Positions 1 to 7,839 of a stretch of DNA of 64,000 nucleotides are shown one piece after another (position 1 is the stretch's first letter; each line of letters starts with the position of its first letter). The stretch comes from Bacillus sp. T3. GTDB lineage: Bacteria > Bacillota > Bacilli > Bacillales > Cytobacillaceae. The notes beneath the pieces are model-generated. The model did no database searches. It saw only the letters and a list, made by a program, of their open reading frames with translations, and was not told where the DNA came from. The stretch is taken from assembly GCF_033449965.1 (NCBI RefSeq), contig NZ_CP137761.1, positions 1,116,001-1,180,000 of the forward strand, written 5' to 3'. Made by a program: the position numbers and the translations under genes.

Positions 1-1
1 T

Positions 2-472
2 TATGCCGGATTAGCAGAAAAATATGGTGTTGATTTCGTTACGATTAAAAGCGGTCCTTATAAGGATATTATGAGCCCTACAAGGGAAATGACTGAGGAA
101 GAACGGAACATACTGCAAGAAATGGTTGATAATTCGTATGAGGGCTTTGTAAAAGTTATCTCAGAAGGAAGAGGAATTCCGATTGAAAAAGTAAAACAAA
201 TTTCAGATGGGCGCGTATATGATGGTCAACAAGCGAAGGAACTTAATTTAATTGATGATTTTGGTTATTTGGACGATTGTATTAAGAGCATGAAAAAGGC
301 AGAAAACTTAAAGGATGCTCAAGTCGTAGAATATACAGAAAGCTTTGGGATTGAGTCTTTTTTAAACATGGGTGCCAATAAGCTAATGGGGAAAGATTTA
401 GAAAATGCTGGATTAATTAAACTTTTATCTCAACCTAATTCGCCCCGACTGATGTATTTATATGCAGAATAA
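2..472 (+). CDS. sppA: Signal peptide peptidase SppA, C-terminal part
   Basis: The window opens inside this gene; the reading frame is open from base 2, so the N-terminal membrane anchor and the nucleophilic serine lie outside. SppA is a membrane-bound serine protease of family S49 that degrades leftover signal peptides. The visible part holds the block IKSGPYKDIMSPTREMT, where the lysine of the KSG..KD segment is in the region of the catalytic lysine of Bacillus SppA, followed by the family-typical ISDGRVYDGQQAKELNLID segment. The gene lies directly before yteJ, with 16 bp between the stop and the yteJ start, as in B. subtilis. Assignment rests on recognisable family motifs and synteny. Confidence 0.93.
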   Translation, partial: YAGLAEKYGVDFVTIKSGPYKDIMSPTREMTEEERNILQEMVDNSYEGFVKVISEGRGIPIEKVKQISDGRVYDGQQAKELNLIDDFGYLDDCIKSMKKAENLKDAQVVEYTESFGIESFLNMGANKLMGKDLENAGLIKLLSQPNSPRLMYLYAE

Positions 473-488
473 CGGAGGCGAAACATTT

Positions 489-956
489 ATGAATCATGAT
501 GAATTTCAATCAGATCACCTGTATCAAGTTCGCCAGGCTATTCCGATTCGATTTGCTGGGTTTTGGATGAGGTTTTGGGCCTATTTACTTGATCTCGTCG
601 TAATTGGTAGCATTGAAAGAATAGTAATCAAGCCACTCTTTCGGTTTTTAGATATTTCTTTGTATGAACAAAATATGTTTGCACCCATTGCGATTTGCTC
701 AGCTATTATTTTTTATGGGTATTTTGTTTTCATGACAAAAGGATTTGGGCAAACATTAGGAAAAATGGTATTCGGTCTTAAAGTAGTTACATTAGATGGT
801 ACACCGTTGTCATGGGGAACAATTTTATTTCGGGAATGGATTGGGCGCTTTATTTCTGTTACTGTCCTGATTGGATATGTCATCGTCGCGTTTCTTCCGA
901 AAAAACAAGGCATACATGATCTTTTTGTTGATACAACTGTCATTCACAAAACGTGA
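489..956 (+). CDS. yteJ: RDD family membrane protein YteJ
   Basis: A 155-residue integral membrane protein with the RDD domain: the FAGFWMRFWAYLLDLVV segment gives the Arg-Asp signature, and GQTLGKMVFGLKVV plus the REWIGRFIS segment are typical later RDD blocks. Three hydrophobic segments are visible, around residues 25-45, 65-85 and 125-145. The function of the family is uncertain; some RDD proteins act in ion transport. ATG at 489 is chosen over the in-frame ATG at 462 because GGAGG lies about 10 bases before it and the 462 start overlaps sppA without a ribosome site. It follows sppA closely and ends at a clear terminator. Confidence 0.85.
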   Translation: MNHDEFQSDHLYQVRQAIPIRFAGFWMRFWAYLLDLVVIGSIERIVIKPLFRFLDISLYEQNMFAPIAICSAIIFYGYFVFMTKGFGQTLGKMVFGLKVVTLDGTPLSWGTILFREWIGRFISVTVLIGYVIVAFLPKKQGIHDLFVDTTVIHKT

Positions 957-960
957 GTTT

Positions 961-996
961 ATAAACCTGCTGATTTTATCAGCAGGTTTATTTTTT
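961..996 (+). terminator. Terminator after yteJ
   Basis: A 12-bp stem AAACCTGCTGAT with a three-base loop is followed by ATTTTTTA, the form of a rho-independent terminator. It separates sppA-yteJ from ytfI-gerW. Confidence 0.9.
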
Positions 997-1030
997 ACTC
1001 CTTAAGCTAATACTAAAGGGCTGAAAGGTC

Positions 1031-1729
1031 GTGAGTGAATTGAAATGGTTAGTCATTGGTCTTATCGTATTTTTATTCCTTTTGATCCTAATAATTATTA
1101 CAAAATTAACCATTTTAGTTGATTATCATCATTACAAAGATGATGATCAGTTGGATGTGAAAATTAAGGCTTGGTATGGTCTTATTACTTATAAAATAGC
1201 TGTCCCTCTGATTAAAATTGACGACAATTCACCAGCTCTTGTTTTTAAAGAAAAAGTCCAAATGGGTGAACAAAAAGAGGTAGAGAAAACAAATAAATTT
1301 ACAGCTAAGGATTTTATCCAAGGACTAAATGATACGAAGCAATTATTAACTCACATTATTTCATTGCATAAAATTATCAGGACATTTCTCCGTAAAGTTA
1401 CGATTAAGGAAATACAATGGCATTCCATGATTGGTGTCGGTGATGTAGCCGCAACCGGGACTTTGACTGGTGCATTATGGTCCGTTAAAGGTGGATTAAT
1501 AGGAATTTTAAGCAATTATATGCGTTTAAAGGAAATGCCAATTATGTCGATTACCCCAAGCTTTCAAAGACCTATAACACAGACAAAGTTTCAATGTATG
1601 ATTCAATTTCGTCTCGGGTATGCTATGTTAGCAGGTATTAAACTAGTGAAATTCTGGAAGGGCGGACGTCCAAATTTCCAGTCAGATCACCTTAGGTTTT
1701 TGTCTAAGGACAAAACAAACAGTGTTTAA
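1031..1729 (+). CDS. ytfI: DUF2953 protein YtfI
   Basis: A 232-residue protein starting with GTG, with one strong N-terminal membrane segment (about residues 5-27) and a long soluble part. Length, the LVDYHHYKDDDQLDVKIKAW region and the position immediately before gerW match Bacillus YtfI (DUF2953). In B. subtilis ytfI is cotranscribed with ytfJ/gerW in the forespore, which supports a sporulation or germination role; this is taken from the known family and not visible in the residues. Eighteen bases separate it from gerW, so the two are probably one operon. No catalytic motif is apparent. Confidence 0.8.
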   Translation: MSELKWLVIGLIVFLFLLILIIITKLTILVDYHHYKDDDQLDVKIKAWYGLITYKIAVPLIKIDDNSPALVFKEKVQMGEQKEVEKTNKFTAKDFIQGLNDTKQLLTHIISLHKIIRTFLRKVTIKEIQWHSMIGVGDVAATGTLTGALWSVKGGLIGILSNYMRLKEMPIMSITPSFQRPITQTKFQCMIQFRLGYAMLAGIKLVKFWKGGRPNFQSDHLRFLSKDKTNSV

Positions 1730-1747
1730 GATTAGGAGGAATAAGAA

Positions 1748-2257
1748 ATGTCTGATCATCCAATTCAAGGACTAATGACTACAGCTATGGAAAATTTAAA
1801 AGAAATGATTGACGTCAATACGATTATTGGCGATCCGGTTGAAACCCAGGATGGAAGTGTCATATTAACGGTTTCAAAGGTTGGATTTGGCTTTGCAGCA
1901 GGTGGTAGTGAATTTATTCTTGATAACGGAGGTTCTGGATCTGGATCCGGTTCAGGTTCCAGGGGCGGCAAGGATTCACAACAAAGTAAAGGCGGATCTC
2001 AACATCCATTTGGAGGTGGTAGTGGGGGCGGTGTCTCAATTACTCCAATTGCCTTTTTGATTGTTAGCCCAAATGGTGTAAAAATGCTCCATTTAGATGA
2101 GAATACTCATCTTTACGAAAAAATACTAGATTTAGCACCTCAGGCTGTAGATAAAATTCAACAAATGATGAATAAAAAGGATCAAAATAAACAATCAGAT
2201 CAACAAAATAATCAACATAACAGCAATGAGGGACACAAACAGGATTTAAACCTTTAG
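1748..2257 (+). CDS. gerW: Spore germination protein GerW (YtfJ)
   Basis: A 169-residue sporulation protein of the YtfJ family. The N-terminal block MSDHPIQGLMTTAMENLKEM and the GDPVETQDGSVILTVSKVGFGFAAGG block are characteristic. Residues about 63-98 are a low-complexity stretch of Gly and Ser with alternating GS, then the conserved PIAFLIVSPNGVKML block, and a charged, Gln/Asn-rich tail from about residue 140. GerW is made in the forespore and is needed for germination in response to L-alanine in B. subtilis. AGGAGG lies just before the ATG. The gene shares a transcript with ytfI and is closed by a terminator. Confidence 0.92.
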   Translation: MSDHPIQGLMTTAMENLKEMIDVNTIIGDPVETQDGSVILTVSKVGFGFAAGGSEFILDNGGSGSGSGSGSRGGKDSQQSKGGSQHPFGGGSGGGVSITPIAFLIVSPNGVKMLHLDENTHLYEKILDLAPQAVDKIQQMMNKKDQNKQSDQQNNQHNSNEGHKQDLNL

Positions 2258-2288
2258 AAACTCGCCTCCAATGGCGAGTTTTCTTTTG
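2258..2288 (+). terminator. Terminator after gerW
   Basis: The stem ACTCGCC/GGCGAGT with a short loop is followed by TTTTCTTTT immediately after the gerW stop codon. Confidence 0.88.
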
Positions 2289-2345
2289 TTATTGGAGATA
2301 AAATTAGGGCATTATCACTTTTTTCTTTTTTGAGAGTCTTCTTAA

Positions 2346-2374
2346 TTGAAAAAATTATTCTGAAAAGTTATGAT
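2346..2374 (+). promoter_or_regulatory. Probable sigma-A promoter of tpx
   Basis: TTGAAA (2346-2351) and TATGAT (2369-2374) are separated by 17 bases and lie 40 bases before the tpx start, after the gerW terminator. The match to the sigma-A consensus is good. Confidence 0.6.
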
Positions 2375-2413
2375 AAACACTATGAAAGATGTATTAATTG
2401 AGGAGGCAAAATA

Positions 2414-2914
2414 ATGGCATCAATTACGTTTAAAGGGAACCCTGTAACATTATTAGGACAAGAAGTAAAAGTAGGAGAGAAAGCACCTAATTTTACCGTT
2501 CTTGCAAATGACCTATCTCCAGTAACTTTAGAGGATTCAAAAGGAAGTGTACGCCTAATTAGCGTAGTACCATCATTAGATACAGGAGTTTGTGATGCAC
2601 AAACTCGTCGATTTAACGAAGCGGCAGCAAATCTTGAAAATGTAAATATTTTAACTGTAAGTGTAGATCTGCCTTTTGCTCAAAAACGTTGGTGTGGAGC
2701 TGCAGGAATTGATAAGGTTCAAACAGTCTCTGACCACCGTGATTTATCCTTTGGAGAAGCATTTGGAGTTGCGATTCAAGAGTTACGTTTATTAGCACGT
2801 GCTGTTTTTGTTATTGATTCAAATGATGTTGTTACATATGCAGAATATGTAAGTGAAGCAACAAATCATCCAAATTATGAAGCAGCAATTGAAGCAGCTA
2901 AGCAAGCAAAATAA
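2414..2914 (+). CDS. tpx: Thiol peroxidase Tpx
   Basis: A 166-residue atypical 2-Cys peroxiredoxin that reduces hydrogen peroxide and organic hydroperoxides, using thioredoxin as the electron donor. The peroxidatic cysteine is Cys60 in PSLDTGVCDAQTRRF and the resolving cysteine is Cys94 in FAQKRWCGAAG, both at the standard positions for Tpx. Length is standard. A GAGGAGG ribosome site precedes the ATG, and its own promoter and terminator make it a single-gene unit, placed between gerW and ytxK as in B. subtilis. Confidence 0.97.
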   Translation: MASITFKGNPVTLLGQEVKVGEKAPNFTVLANDLSPVTLEDSKGSVRLISVVPSLDTGVCDAQTRRFNEAAANLENVNILTVSVDLPFAQKRWCGAAGIDKVQTVSDHRDLSFGEAFGVAIQELRLLARAVFVIDSNDVVTYAEYVSEATNHPNYEAAIEAAKQAK

Positions 2915-2933
2915 ATAATAGTTACAAGAATGA

Positions 2934-2965
2934 AAATAGGCCCCACTGTTGGGCTTATTTTTTTT
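2934..2965 (+). terminator. Terminator after tpx
   Basis: A short GCCC/GGGC stem flanked by A-rich and T-rich arms, followed by eight T residues. Confidence 0.75.
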
Positions 2966-3000
2966 GTTGTACTTTAAGAATGTAAAAATTTTTAGCAAAG

Positions 3001-3101
3001 CTGCTTATTCGACGTCGGTAAAAAATTTTAAGAATAAAGTATAAGCGCAACTACGCCACTGTCTTCGCCCTTACAGGCTCGCCAATCAGCGAGTTTTCTT
3101 T
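3001..3101 (+). repeat. Candidate intergenic repeat with terminator-like hairpin
   Basis: This part of the tpx-ytxK gap is richer in GC than its surroundings (CGACGTCGG, then GCGCAACTACGCC and TTCGCCCTTACAGGCTCGCC). It ends in a CTCGC/GCGAG hairpin (3078-3093) followed by TTTTCTTT. No gene is present. From memory, similar elements occur between genes in Bacillaceae; only one copy is visible here, so its repeated nature is inference. Confidence 0.4.
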
Positions 3102-3182
3102 ATCATATTTTGTAGAAATTTGCTTGAGAATCAGGACTTAGACCGTTAAAATAGGAAAATAGGATAAATTAGGAGGAAATTC

Positions 3183-4178
3183 ATGGATAAAATCTCACCA
3201 GTTGAGGAGCTTTTTACAGTTTTTAATGAAACAGCTCTGATCATCCAAGAAGAGATATCATGTACATTTTTAGAAGCATTGGCAGAAACAGGAGAAAATC
3301 TATTTCAAGGCACCGTTCTTCAAGAAGAAATGAGTGAACTAAATAAAAAAAGGCTGGAAAAACTATACAGTCAAGTACAATTAAGTTTTTATCAAAAGGA
3401 AGAAATTAGAAAAGCATACCAATTGGTCATCTTAAAAGGCATGAAAGACAGTGTGCAGGCCAACCATCAAATGACGCCAGATACAGTAGGAATGCTGATG
3501 GGCTATTTGGTTAATAAATTCGTGAAAAAATCGTCGTTCAAGGTACTTGATCCAGCGGTAGGAACTGGAAATTTACTTGCAACCGTTATGAATCAAATTG
3601 AAACAAAGCATGTTGAAGCAATCGGAATTGATGTAGATGATTTATTAATTCGCTTAGCTTTTGTGAATGCAAATTTACAGCAGCATCCGATTGAGTTTTT
3701 TAATCAAGACAGCTTGGAACCTCTTTATGTAGATCCAGTTGATGCAGTAATTTGTGATTTGCCTGTAGGGTTTTATCCAAATGATGTACGTGCAGCTCAA
3801 TACGAGATAAAAGCAGATGAAGGTCATACTTTTGCTCATCACCTGTTTATTGAACAGAGTGTTAAACATACAAAAGATGGCGGTTATTTATTTTTCATGA
3901 TTCCGAATGGATTATTTGAAAGTGAACAAGCACCAAAGCTTCATGAATTTATGAAAGATAAAGTTATAATTCAAGGAATACTACAATTGCCTCTCACTAT
4001 GTTTAAACAACAGCAATCAGCAAAAAGTATCCTTATCCTGCAAAAAAAAGGCGCTCAAATCAAGGCTCCAAAGCAGGTCCTTCTAGTGAATATGCCATCA
4101 CTTTCAAATTCAAAAGAGCTGGAAAATATATTAGCTCAAATCGACAATTGGATGAACGAGAACAAAGAAAATGGATAA
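3183..4178 (+). CDS. ytxK: Class I SAM-dependent methyltransferase YtxK
   Basis: A 331-residue protein with an adenine-methylase type Rossmann fold. Motif I is VLDPAVGTGNLLATVM at about residues 120-135, and motif IV, normally (N/D)PP(Y/F), appears as CDLPVGFYP at about 190-198. The N-terminal third is helical, as in the N6-adenine methylase family of type I systems. YtxK is a conserved Bacillus housekeeping-locus gene between tpx and ackA with no restriction partner here; its substrate is not known. AGGAGG precedes the ATG. It is most likely not part of a restriction-modification system, because no specificity or nuclease gene is adjacent. Confidence 0.85.
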   Translation: MDKISPVEELFTVFNETALIIQEEISCTFLEALAETGENLFQGTVLQEEMSELNKKRLEKLYSQVQLSFYQKEEIRKAYQLVILKGMKDSVQANHQMTPDTVGMLMGYLVNKFVKKSSFKVLDPAVGTGNLLATVMNQIETKHVEAIGIDVDDLLIRLAFVNANLQQHPIEFFNQDSLEPLYVDPVDAVICDLPVGFYPNDVRAAQYEIKADEGHTFAHHLFIEQSVKHTKDGGYLFFMIPNGLFESEQAPKLHEFMKDKVIIQGILQLPLTMFKQQQSAKSILILQKKGAQIKAPKQVLLVNMPSLSNSKELENILAQIDNWMNENKENG

Positions 4179-4274
4179 ACTATATAAGGCCAGACAAAAT
4201 CTTTCGTCTGGCTTTAAAAAGTTATATCGGAAAAATAAAAAAAGTCAGATATTTTGAATATATTTACTTTAGGG

Positions 4275-4288
4275 TGAAAACGCTGTCA
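4275..4288 (+). promoter_or_regulatory. Candidate cre site (CcpA) upstream of ackA
   Basis: TGAAAACGCTGTCA matches the catabolite-responsive element pattern TGNAANCGNWNNCW at every specified position. It lies about 90 bases before a TATAAT (4355-4360) that precedes ackA. In B. subtilis, CcpA activates ackA from an upstream cre, so position and polarity fit activation. The binding itself is inferred. Confidence 0.7.
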
Positions 4289-4354
4289 TAATCAAGAATT
4301 TCTTGAAAAGTGATATTCCCAGTGTTTTAATGAGGAATTGAGAGATATATTCTA

Positions 4355-4360
4355 TATAAT
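4355..4360 (+). promoter_or_regulatory. Probable -10 element of ackA promoter
   Basis: A perfect TATAAT lies 72 bases before the ackA start. No good -35 is visible at 16-18 bases upstream, which fits a promoter that depends on an activator such as CcpA at the upstream cre. Confidence 0.5.
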
Positions 4361-4431
4361 CTGTGCAAAATAAGCTTTGTACACGTCCTGAGGTTACACC
4401 TAGATGTGCACGAAAAAGGAGCGGAAGATTT

Positions 4432-5643
4432 ATGGCAAAAATTATTGCAATAAATGCGGGAAGTTCATCATTGAAATTCCAATTATTTGAGATGCCTTCT
4501 GAAGATGTCATCACAAAAGGTTTAATTGAACGTATAGGTTTAACAGACAGTATTTTTAACATTACCGTTAATGGGGAAAAAATTAATGAAGTTACTGACA
4601 TTCCAAACCATGAGGTAGCAGTTCAGCTTTTAGTAAACAAGCTAACTGAACTGGGAATCATTCAGTCATTAGATGAAATCGAAGGTGTTGGTCACCGTGT
4701 TGTACATGGTGGCGAGGAATTTAATGACTCCGTCCTTATTACGGAAGAAGTATTGAATAAAATTGAAGCTTTATCTGAATTAGCGCCGCTTCATAACCCT
4801 GCAAATATTACAGGAATTAAAGCATTTGCTCATGTACTTCCAAATGTTCCAGCTGTTGCGGTTTTTGATACTGCTTTCCATCAAACAATGCCTGAAAGCT
4901 CATTCCTATATAGCTTACCTTATGAGTACTATGAAAAATATGGTATCCGAAAATATGGTTTCCATGGTACTTCTCATAAGTATGTTTCAGAGCGGACAGC
5001 TGAATTACTTGGTCGTCCAATTGAAAATTTACGTTTAATTTCTTGCCACCTTGGTAATGGTGCTTCTATTGCTGCTATTGAAGCTGGTAAATCGATTGAT
5101 ACTTCAATGGGCTTTACACCGCTAGCAGGTGTGACAATGGGAACTCGTTCAGGGAATATTGACCCTGCGCTTATTCCATATATCATGGAAAAGACAGGCA
5201 AAACAGCTGATGAAGTGTTAGATGTTCTCAACAAGAAAAGTGGTATGCTTGGTGTTTCTGGTTTTTCAAGCGACCTTCGTGATATCGAAATTGAAGCAGA
5301 AAAAGGAAATGATCGCGCTGAATTATCATTAGAGGTATTTGCTAATCGAATTCACAAGTATATTGGTTCATATGCAGCTCGTATGAATGGCGTTGATGCG
5401 ATTATCTTTACTGCAGGAATTGGAGAGAATAGTGAATCGATTCGTGCCCGTGTCCTTAAAGGCTTAGAATTCATGGGTGTATATTGGGATCCTTCCTTAA
5501 ACAAGGTACGTGGAACAGAAGCATTTGTTAACTACCCACACTCACCAGTTAAAGTCTTAATTATTCCAACGAATGAAGAAGTCATGATTGCTCGTGATGT
5601 TGTGCGTCTTTCACATGTGGCACTTCAACCGGCAAGCATGTAA
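4432..5643 (+). CDS. ackA: Acetate kinase
   Basis: AckA converts acetyl phosphate and ADP to acetate and ATP in overflow metabolism. The 403-residue protein opens with MAKIIAINAGSSSLKFQLF, the first acetate and butyrate kinase signature, and carries YGFHGTSHKYVS and the HLGNGASIAAI phosphate-binding block. GERI-type ATP-site residues follow in FTAGIGENSESIRARV. ATG 4432 is chosen because AAAGGAGCGG precedes it; the in-frame ATG at 4363 would add 23 residues without family support. An upstream cre suggests CcpA activation in glucose. It is followed by a strong terminator. Confidence 0.98.
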   Translation: MAKIIAINAGSSSLKFQLFEMPSEDVITKGLIERIGLTDSIFNITVNGEKINEVTDIPNHEVAVQLLVNKLTELGIIQSLDEIEGVGHRVVHGGEEFNDSVLITEEVLNKIEALSELAPLHNPANITGIKAFAHVLPNVPAVAVFDTAFHQTMPESSFLYSLPYEYYEKYGIRKYGFHGTSHKYVSERTAELLGRPIENLRLISCHLGNGASIAAIEAGKSIDTSMGFTPLAGVTMGTRSGNIDPALIPYIMEKTGKTADEVLDVLNKKSGMLGVSGFSSDLRDIEIEAEKGNDRAELSLEVFANRIHKYIGSYAARMNGVDAIIFTAGIGENSESIRARVLKGLEFMGVYWDPSLNKVRGTEAFVNYPHSPVKVLIIPTNEEVMIARDVVRLSHVALQPASM

Positions 5644-5649
5644 TACATT

Positions 5650-5687
5650 TAAACTGCCTGAGGAATTCCTCCTCGGCAGTTTTTTTG
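5650..5687 (+). terminator. Terminator after ackA
   Basis: AACTGCC-GAGG pairs with CCTC-GGCAGT around an AATT loop and is followed by seven T residues. Confidence 0.9.
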
Positions 5688-5790
5688 TTTTTAGAATTCA
5701 TACTGTTTCGTATAGAATGATTCCGTTTTTCTTCACGGTGTTGCTTTGTGCTATACTTAATAAAACGGTTTAGCATTGGGGGGTTGAGTG

Positions 5791-6636
5791 ATGCCACTTA
5801 CTGAACGGGAAACAAAAGTATTACAAAATATTGCTGAGTGGAGTAATCAGCTTTATCGATATCAACCTAATGATTTCGAATTAACTTTTGATAAATATCT
5901 TGATCAATCATTTTCGCTCCTGCCGGAGGGTGTTCAGACACAATTTTTTTCATTACTTGATAGTTGGTTATTTCATTTACACGCACTTATTCAAGGATCC
6001 CAGCTACAAATGGATGCCAAAGAGCGCATACTAACAGCAGGTCGAATTTTCGATCCAGGTATAGCCAAGATCGAGGATTTACGCGAACTTAGCATTGAAC
6101 AATTGCAATACATAGCGGAGCAGCAAATAGCAAGGCATCGTTTTTATTCAATGGTACAAGGTGGACTGACTGGAACTGGGGGTTCCCTAGTGCTCGGTTC
6201 TGATATTCCAGCAATGGCCGTGATCAATCTTCGAGTTGTTCAGTTGATTGCGATGACATATGGATATGAAGTGAATACGCCCTTTGAAATGATGACATCG
6301 CTTAAGGTCTTTCACGGTGCAACACTCCCATCAAGATTACAGGGTAGAGCGTGGGAAGATTTACTTGATGATTTAAACGAGCATCAAACTTATTATTTTT
6401 ATGAGGGAAATGAAGAGATAACGGATATTATTTGGATGGAGCAGCCGATTAAACAAGTGTTAAAGGCAATCGTCATATCATTGTTTAAAAAGAAAACGAT
6501 GAAAGGTATTCCTCTTGTTGGTATTGGAATTGGAGCAAGTACAAACTATCTTTTCACTAGAAAGGTAACGGATTTTACCCATAAATACTACCAAATGAGA
6601 TACTTAAGGGAAAAAGAGGGGACAATTTTAGGATGA
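5791..6636 (+). CDS. EcsC family protein
   Basis: A 281-residue protein with the EcsC domain: a helical N-terminal half, then a glycine-rich amphipathic segment FYSMVQGGLTGTGGSLVLGSDIPAMAVINLRVVQLIA at about residues 113-150, quoted in part as GSLVLGSDIPAMAVINLR, and a C-terminal GIPLVGIGIGASTNYLFTRK stretch. The function of stand-alone EcsC proteins is unknown. ATG 5791 has a G-rich site (GGGGGG) seven bases before it; GTG 5788 is possible. It overlaps moaB by four bases (ATGA), so the two are translationally coupled. Confidence 0.75.
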   Translation: MPLTERETKVLQNIAEWSNQLYRYQPNDFELTFDKYLDQSFSLLPEGVQTQFFSLLDSWLFHLHALIQGSQLQMDAKERILTAGRIFDPGIAKIEDLRELSIEQLQYIAEQQIARHRFYSMVQGGLTGTGGSLVLGSDIPAMAVINLRVVQLIAMTYGYEVNTPFEMMTSLKVFHGATLPSRLQGRAWEDLLDDLNEHQTYYFYEGNEEITDIIWMEQPIKQVLKAIVISLFKKKTMKGIPLVGIGIGASTNYLFTRKVTDFTHKYYQMRYLREKEGTILG

Positions 6637-7152
6637 GTATAAAAGAACATAAGCAGTCAGCACCTAAAAAAGTGAAGTGTAAAATTATCACAGTGAGTGA
6701 TACACGAACAAAGGAGACTGACAAAAGCGGGAAGCTAATGATCGAGTTGTTAACCGAGGTCGGTCACGTGATTATCGATCATGTCATTGTTAAAGATGAA
6801 GCAGCGCCTATTCGTGATGCGGTGTTAAAAGGCTGTGAGGATCCTGAAATTGACGCAGTTCTAACAAATGGTGGAACGGGAATCGCAATTCGCGACGTGA
6901 CAATTGAAACAGTCAGTGCCTTATTTGATAAAGAAATCACAGGCTTTGGAGAAATATTTAGGCTGTTGAGCTATCAAGAGGATATTGGTTCGGCTGCCAT
7001 TCTATCAAGGGCTACTGCGGGCGTCATAAATAATAAAGCAGTTTTTTCCACACCAGGCTCAACCAGGTGCAGTTAAGCTGGCAATGAATAAATTAATTTT
7101 GCCTGAGCTCGGTCATGTGGTCAGTGAATTACAAAAGGATTTGGATTTATAG
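6633..7152 (+). CDS. moaB: Molybdenum cofactor biosynthesis protein MoaB (frame broken)
   Basis: MoaB adenylylates molybdopterin on the way to the molybdenum cofactor. The N-terminal 140 residues are intact, with DTRTKETDKSGKLM, LTNGGTGIAIRDVTIE (the GGTG/RD substrate loop) and the ISRA-like AILSRA block. The frame breaks at CCAGG (7063-7067): the sequence gives PGSTRCS then a stop, whereas the family sequence PGS-GAVKLAMNKLILPELGH resumes in the next frame and runs to TAG at 7152. Removing one base restores a 172-residue protein of normal length. The break is probably a consensus error (see findings). The gene is coupled to the EcsC gene. Confidence 0.9.
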
Positions 7153-7192
7153 TCAACAGGAATATAAAATATTACGATAGATATAATAAGAA

Positions 7193-7228
7193 AAGAGCCT
7201 ATTTCCAATAAAGAGGAAATAGGCTCTT
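7193..7228 (+). terminator. Inverted repeat terminator between moaB and a minus-strand gene
   Basis: AAGAGCCTATTTCC pairs perfectly with GGAAATAGGCTCTT across an eight-base loop. There is only a short T run after it on the plus strand, but the A/T-flanked stem could stop transcripts from both sides of these convergent genes. Confidence 0.65.
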
Positions 7229-7301
7229 GAATCATTTTTGGGATTCGAACTTATGAAGATCGAGATGGCCACTAAAAGTGGAGTACAATTGAAGAGGTGT
7301 C

Positions 7302-7619
7302 TTACTGATCTAATTTTTGTTCACGGGTGTCTTCGGATGTTCGATACCAAATCCACAAGTCATTGATCACAGAGGCAAGTTCAGCAATTTCATTGTTTAA
7401 ACGGCAAGAATGCATAAAATCATTCTCATCTGAAAGCTGATTAAGCTTACGGTTAATTTCCTTTTCTAAGGATGAGATTCTGTCGGGAATTTGGCCTCGA
7501 ATATTTTCCCAGTGAAAAAGAATCTCTTGCTGGGTCATCATGTTGTACTCATCCCATTCCTTTTCCAAGGAGGGTACTGGTATTCCTAAACGCTCATCGT
7601 GGAAAAAATAACCTTCCAT
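7302..7619 (-). CDS. Small conserved hypothetical protein
   Basis: A 105-residue acidic protein that I do not recognise. It starts MEGYFFHDERLGIPVPSLEKEW and has a central helical, coiled-coil-like region with Leu and Ile spacing (RISSLEKEINRKLNQLSDEN, then NNEIAELASVINDLWIWY). No signal peptide, membrane segment or catalytic motif is visible. On its strand AAGGGGGAG lies directly before the ATG, and base use is like its neighbours, so it is probably a real gene. It is convergent with moaB and divergent from argG. Confidence 0.7.
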   Translation of the reverse strand: MEGYFFHDERLGIPVPSLEKEWDEYNMMTQQEILFHWENIRGQIPDRISSLEKEINRKLNQLSDENDFMHSCRLNNEIAELASVINDLWIWYRTSEDTREQKLDQ

Positions 7620-7739
7620 ATTTTAACTCCCCCTTCGTTTTATTGTCTTAATTTTACTATAATTCTGGTTTCTTATCCATTGACAGATTTGTGACATTCG
7701 TCACGAAAAACATTTTTTGCAAGAATTGTAGAATTACGC

Positions 7740-7768
7740 TTGAAATTTTCTAGAAAAATTGCTAAAGT
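7740..7768 (+). promoter_or_regulatory. Probable promoter of argGH
   Basis: TTGAAA (7740-7745) and TAAAGT (7763-7768) have a 17-base spacer and lie just before the two ARG boxes. Confidence 0.5.
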
Positions 7769-7781
7769 GTATACATATTTG

Positions 7782-7819
7782 ATTGAATAAAAATTAAAAA
7801 ACATGAATGTTTATACAAT
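7782..7819 (+). promoter_or_regulatory. Two ARG boxes (AhrC/ArgR operator) before argG
   Basis: ATTGAATAAAAATTAAAA (7782-7799) and CATGAATGTTTATACAAT (7802-7819) both resemble the 18-bp ARG box (core CATGAATAAAAATTCAA). They are adjacent, as expected for a hexameric arginine repressor. Their position at and after the predicted start of transcription fits arginine-dependent repression of argGH. Confidence 0.7.
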
Positions 7820-7839
7820 AGAATGGAGGAACAATATAA

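Noticed and set aside
1924..2040. Gly-Ser coding repeat in gerW as a separate tandem repeat feature
   Set aside because: Low-complexity Gly/Ser stretches of this kind are normal in GerW proteins.
3183..4178. YtxK as the methylase of a restriction-modification system
   Set aside because: Despite the N6-adenine methylase-like fold, no specificity or nuclease gene is next to it, and it sits in the conserved tpx-ackA locus.
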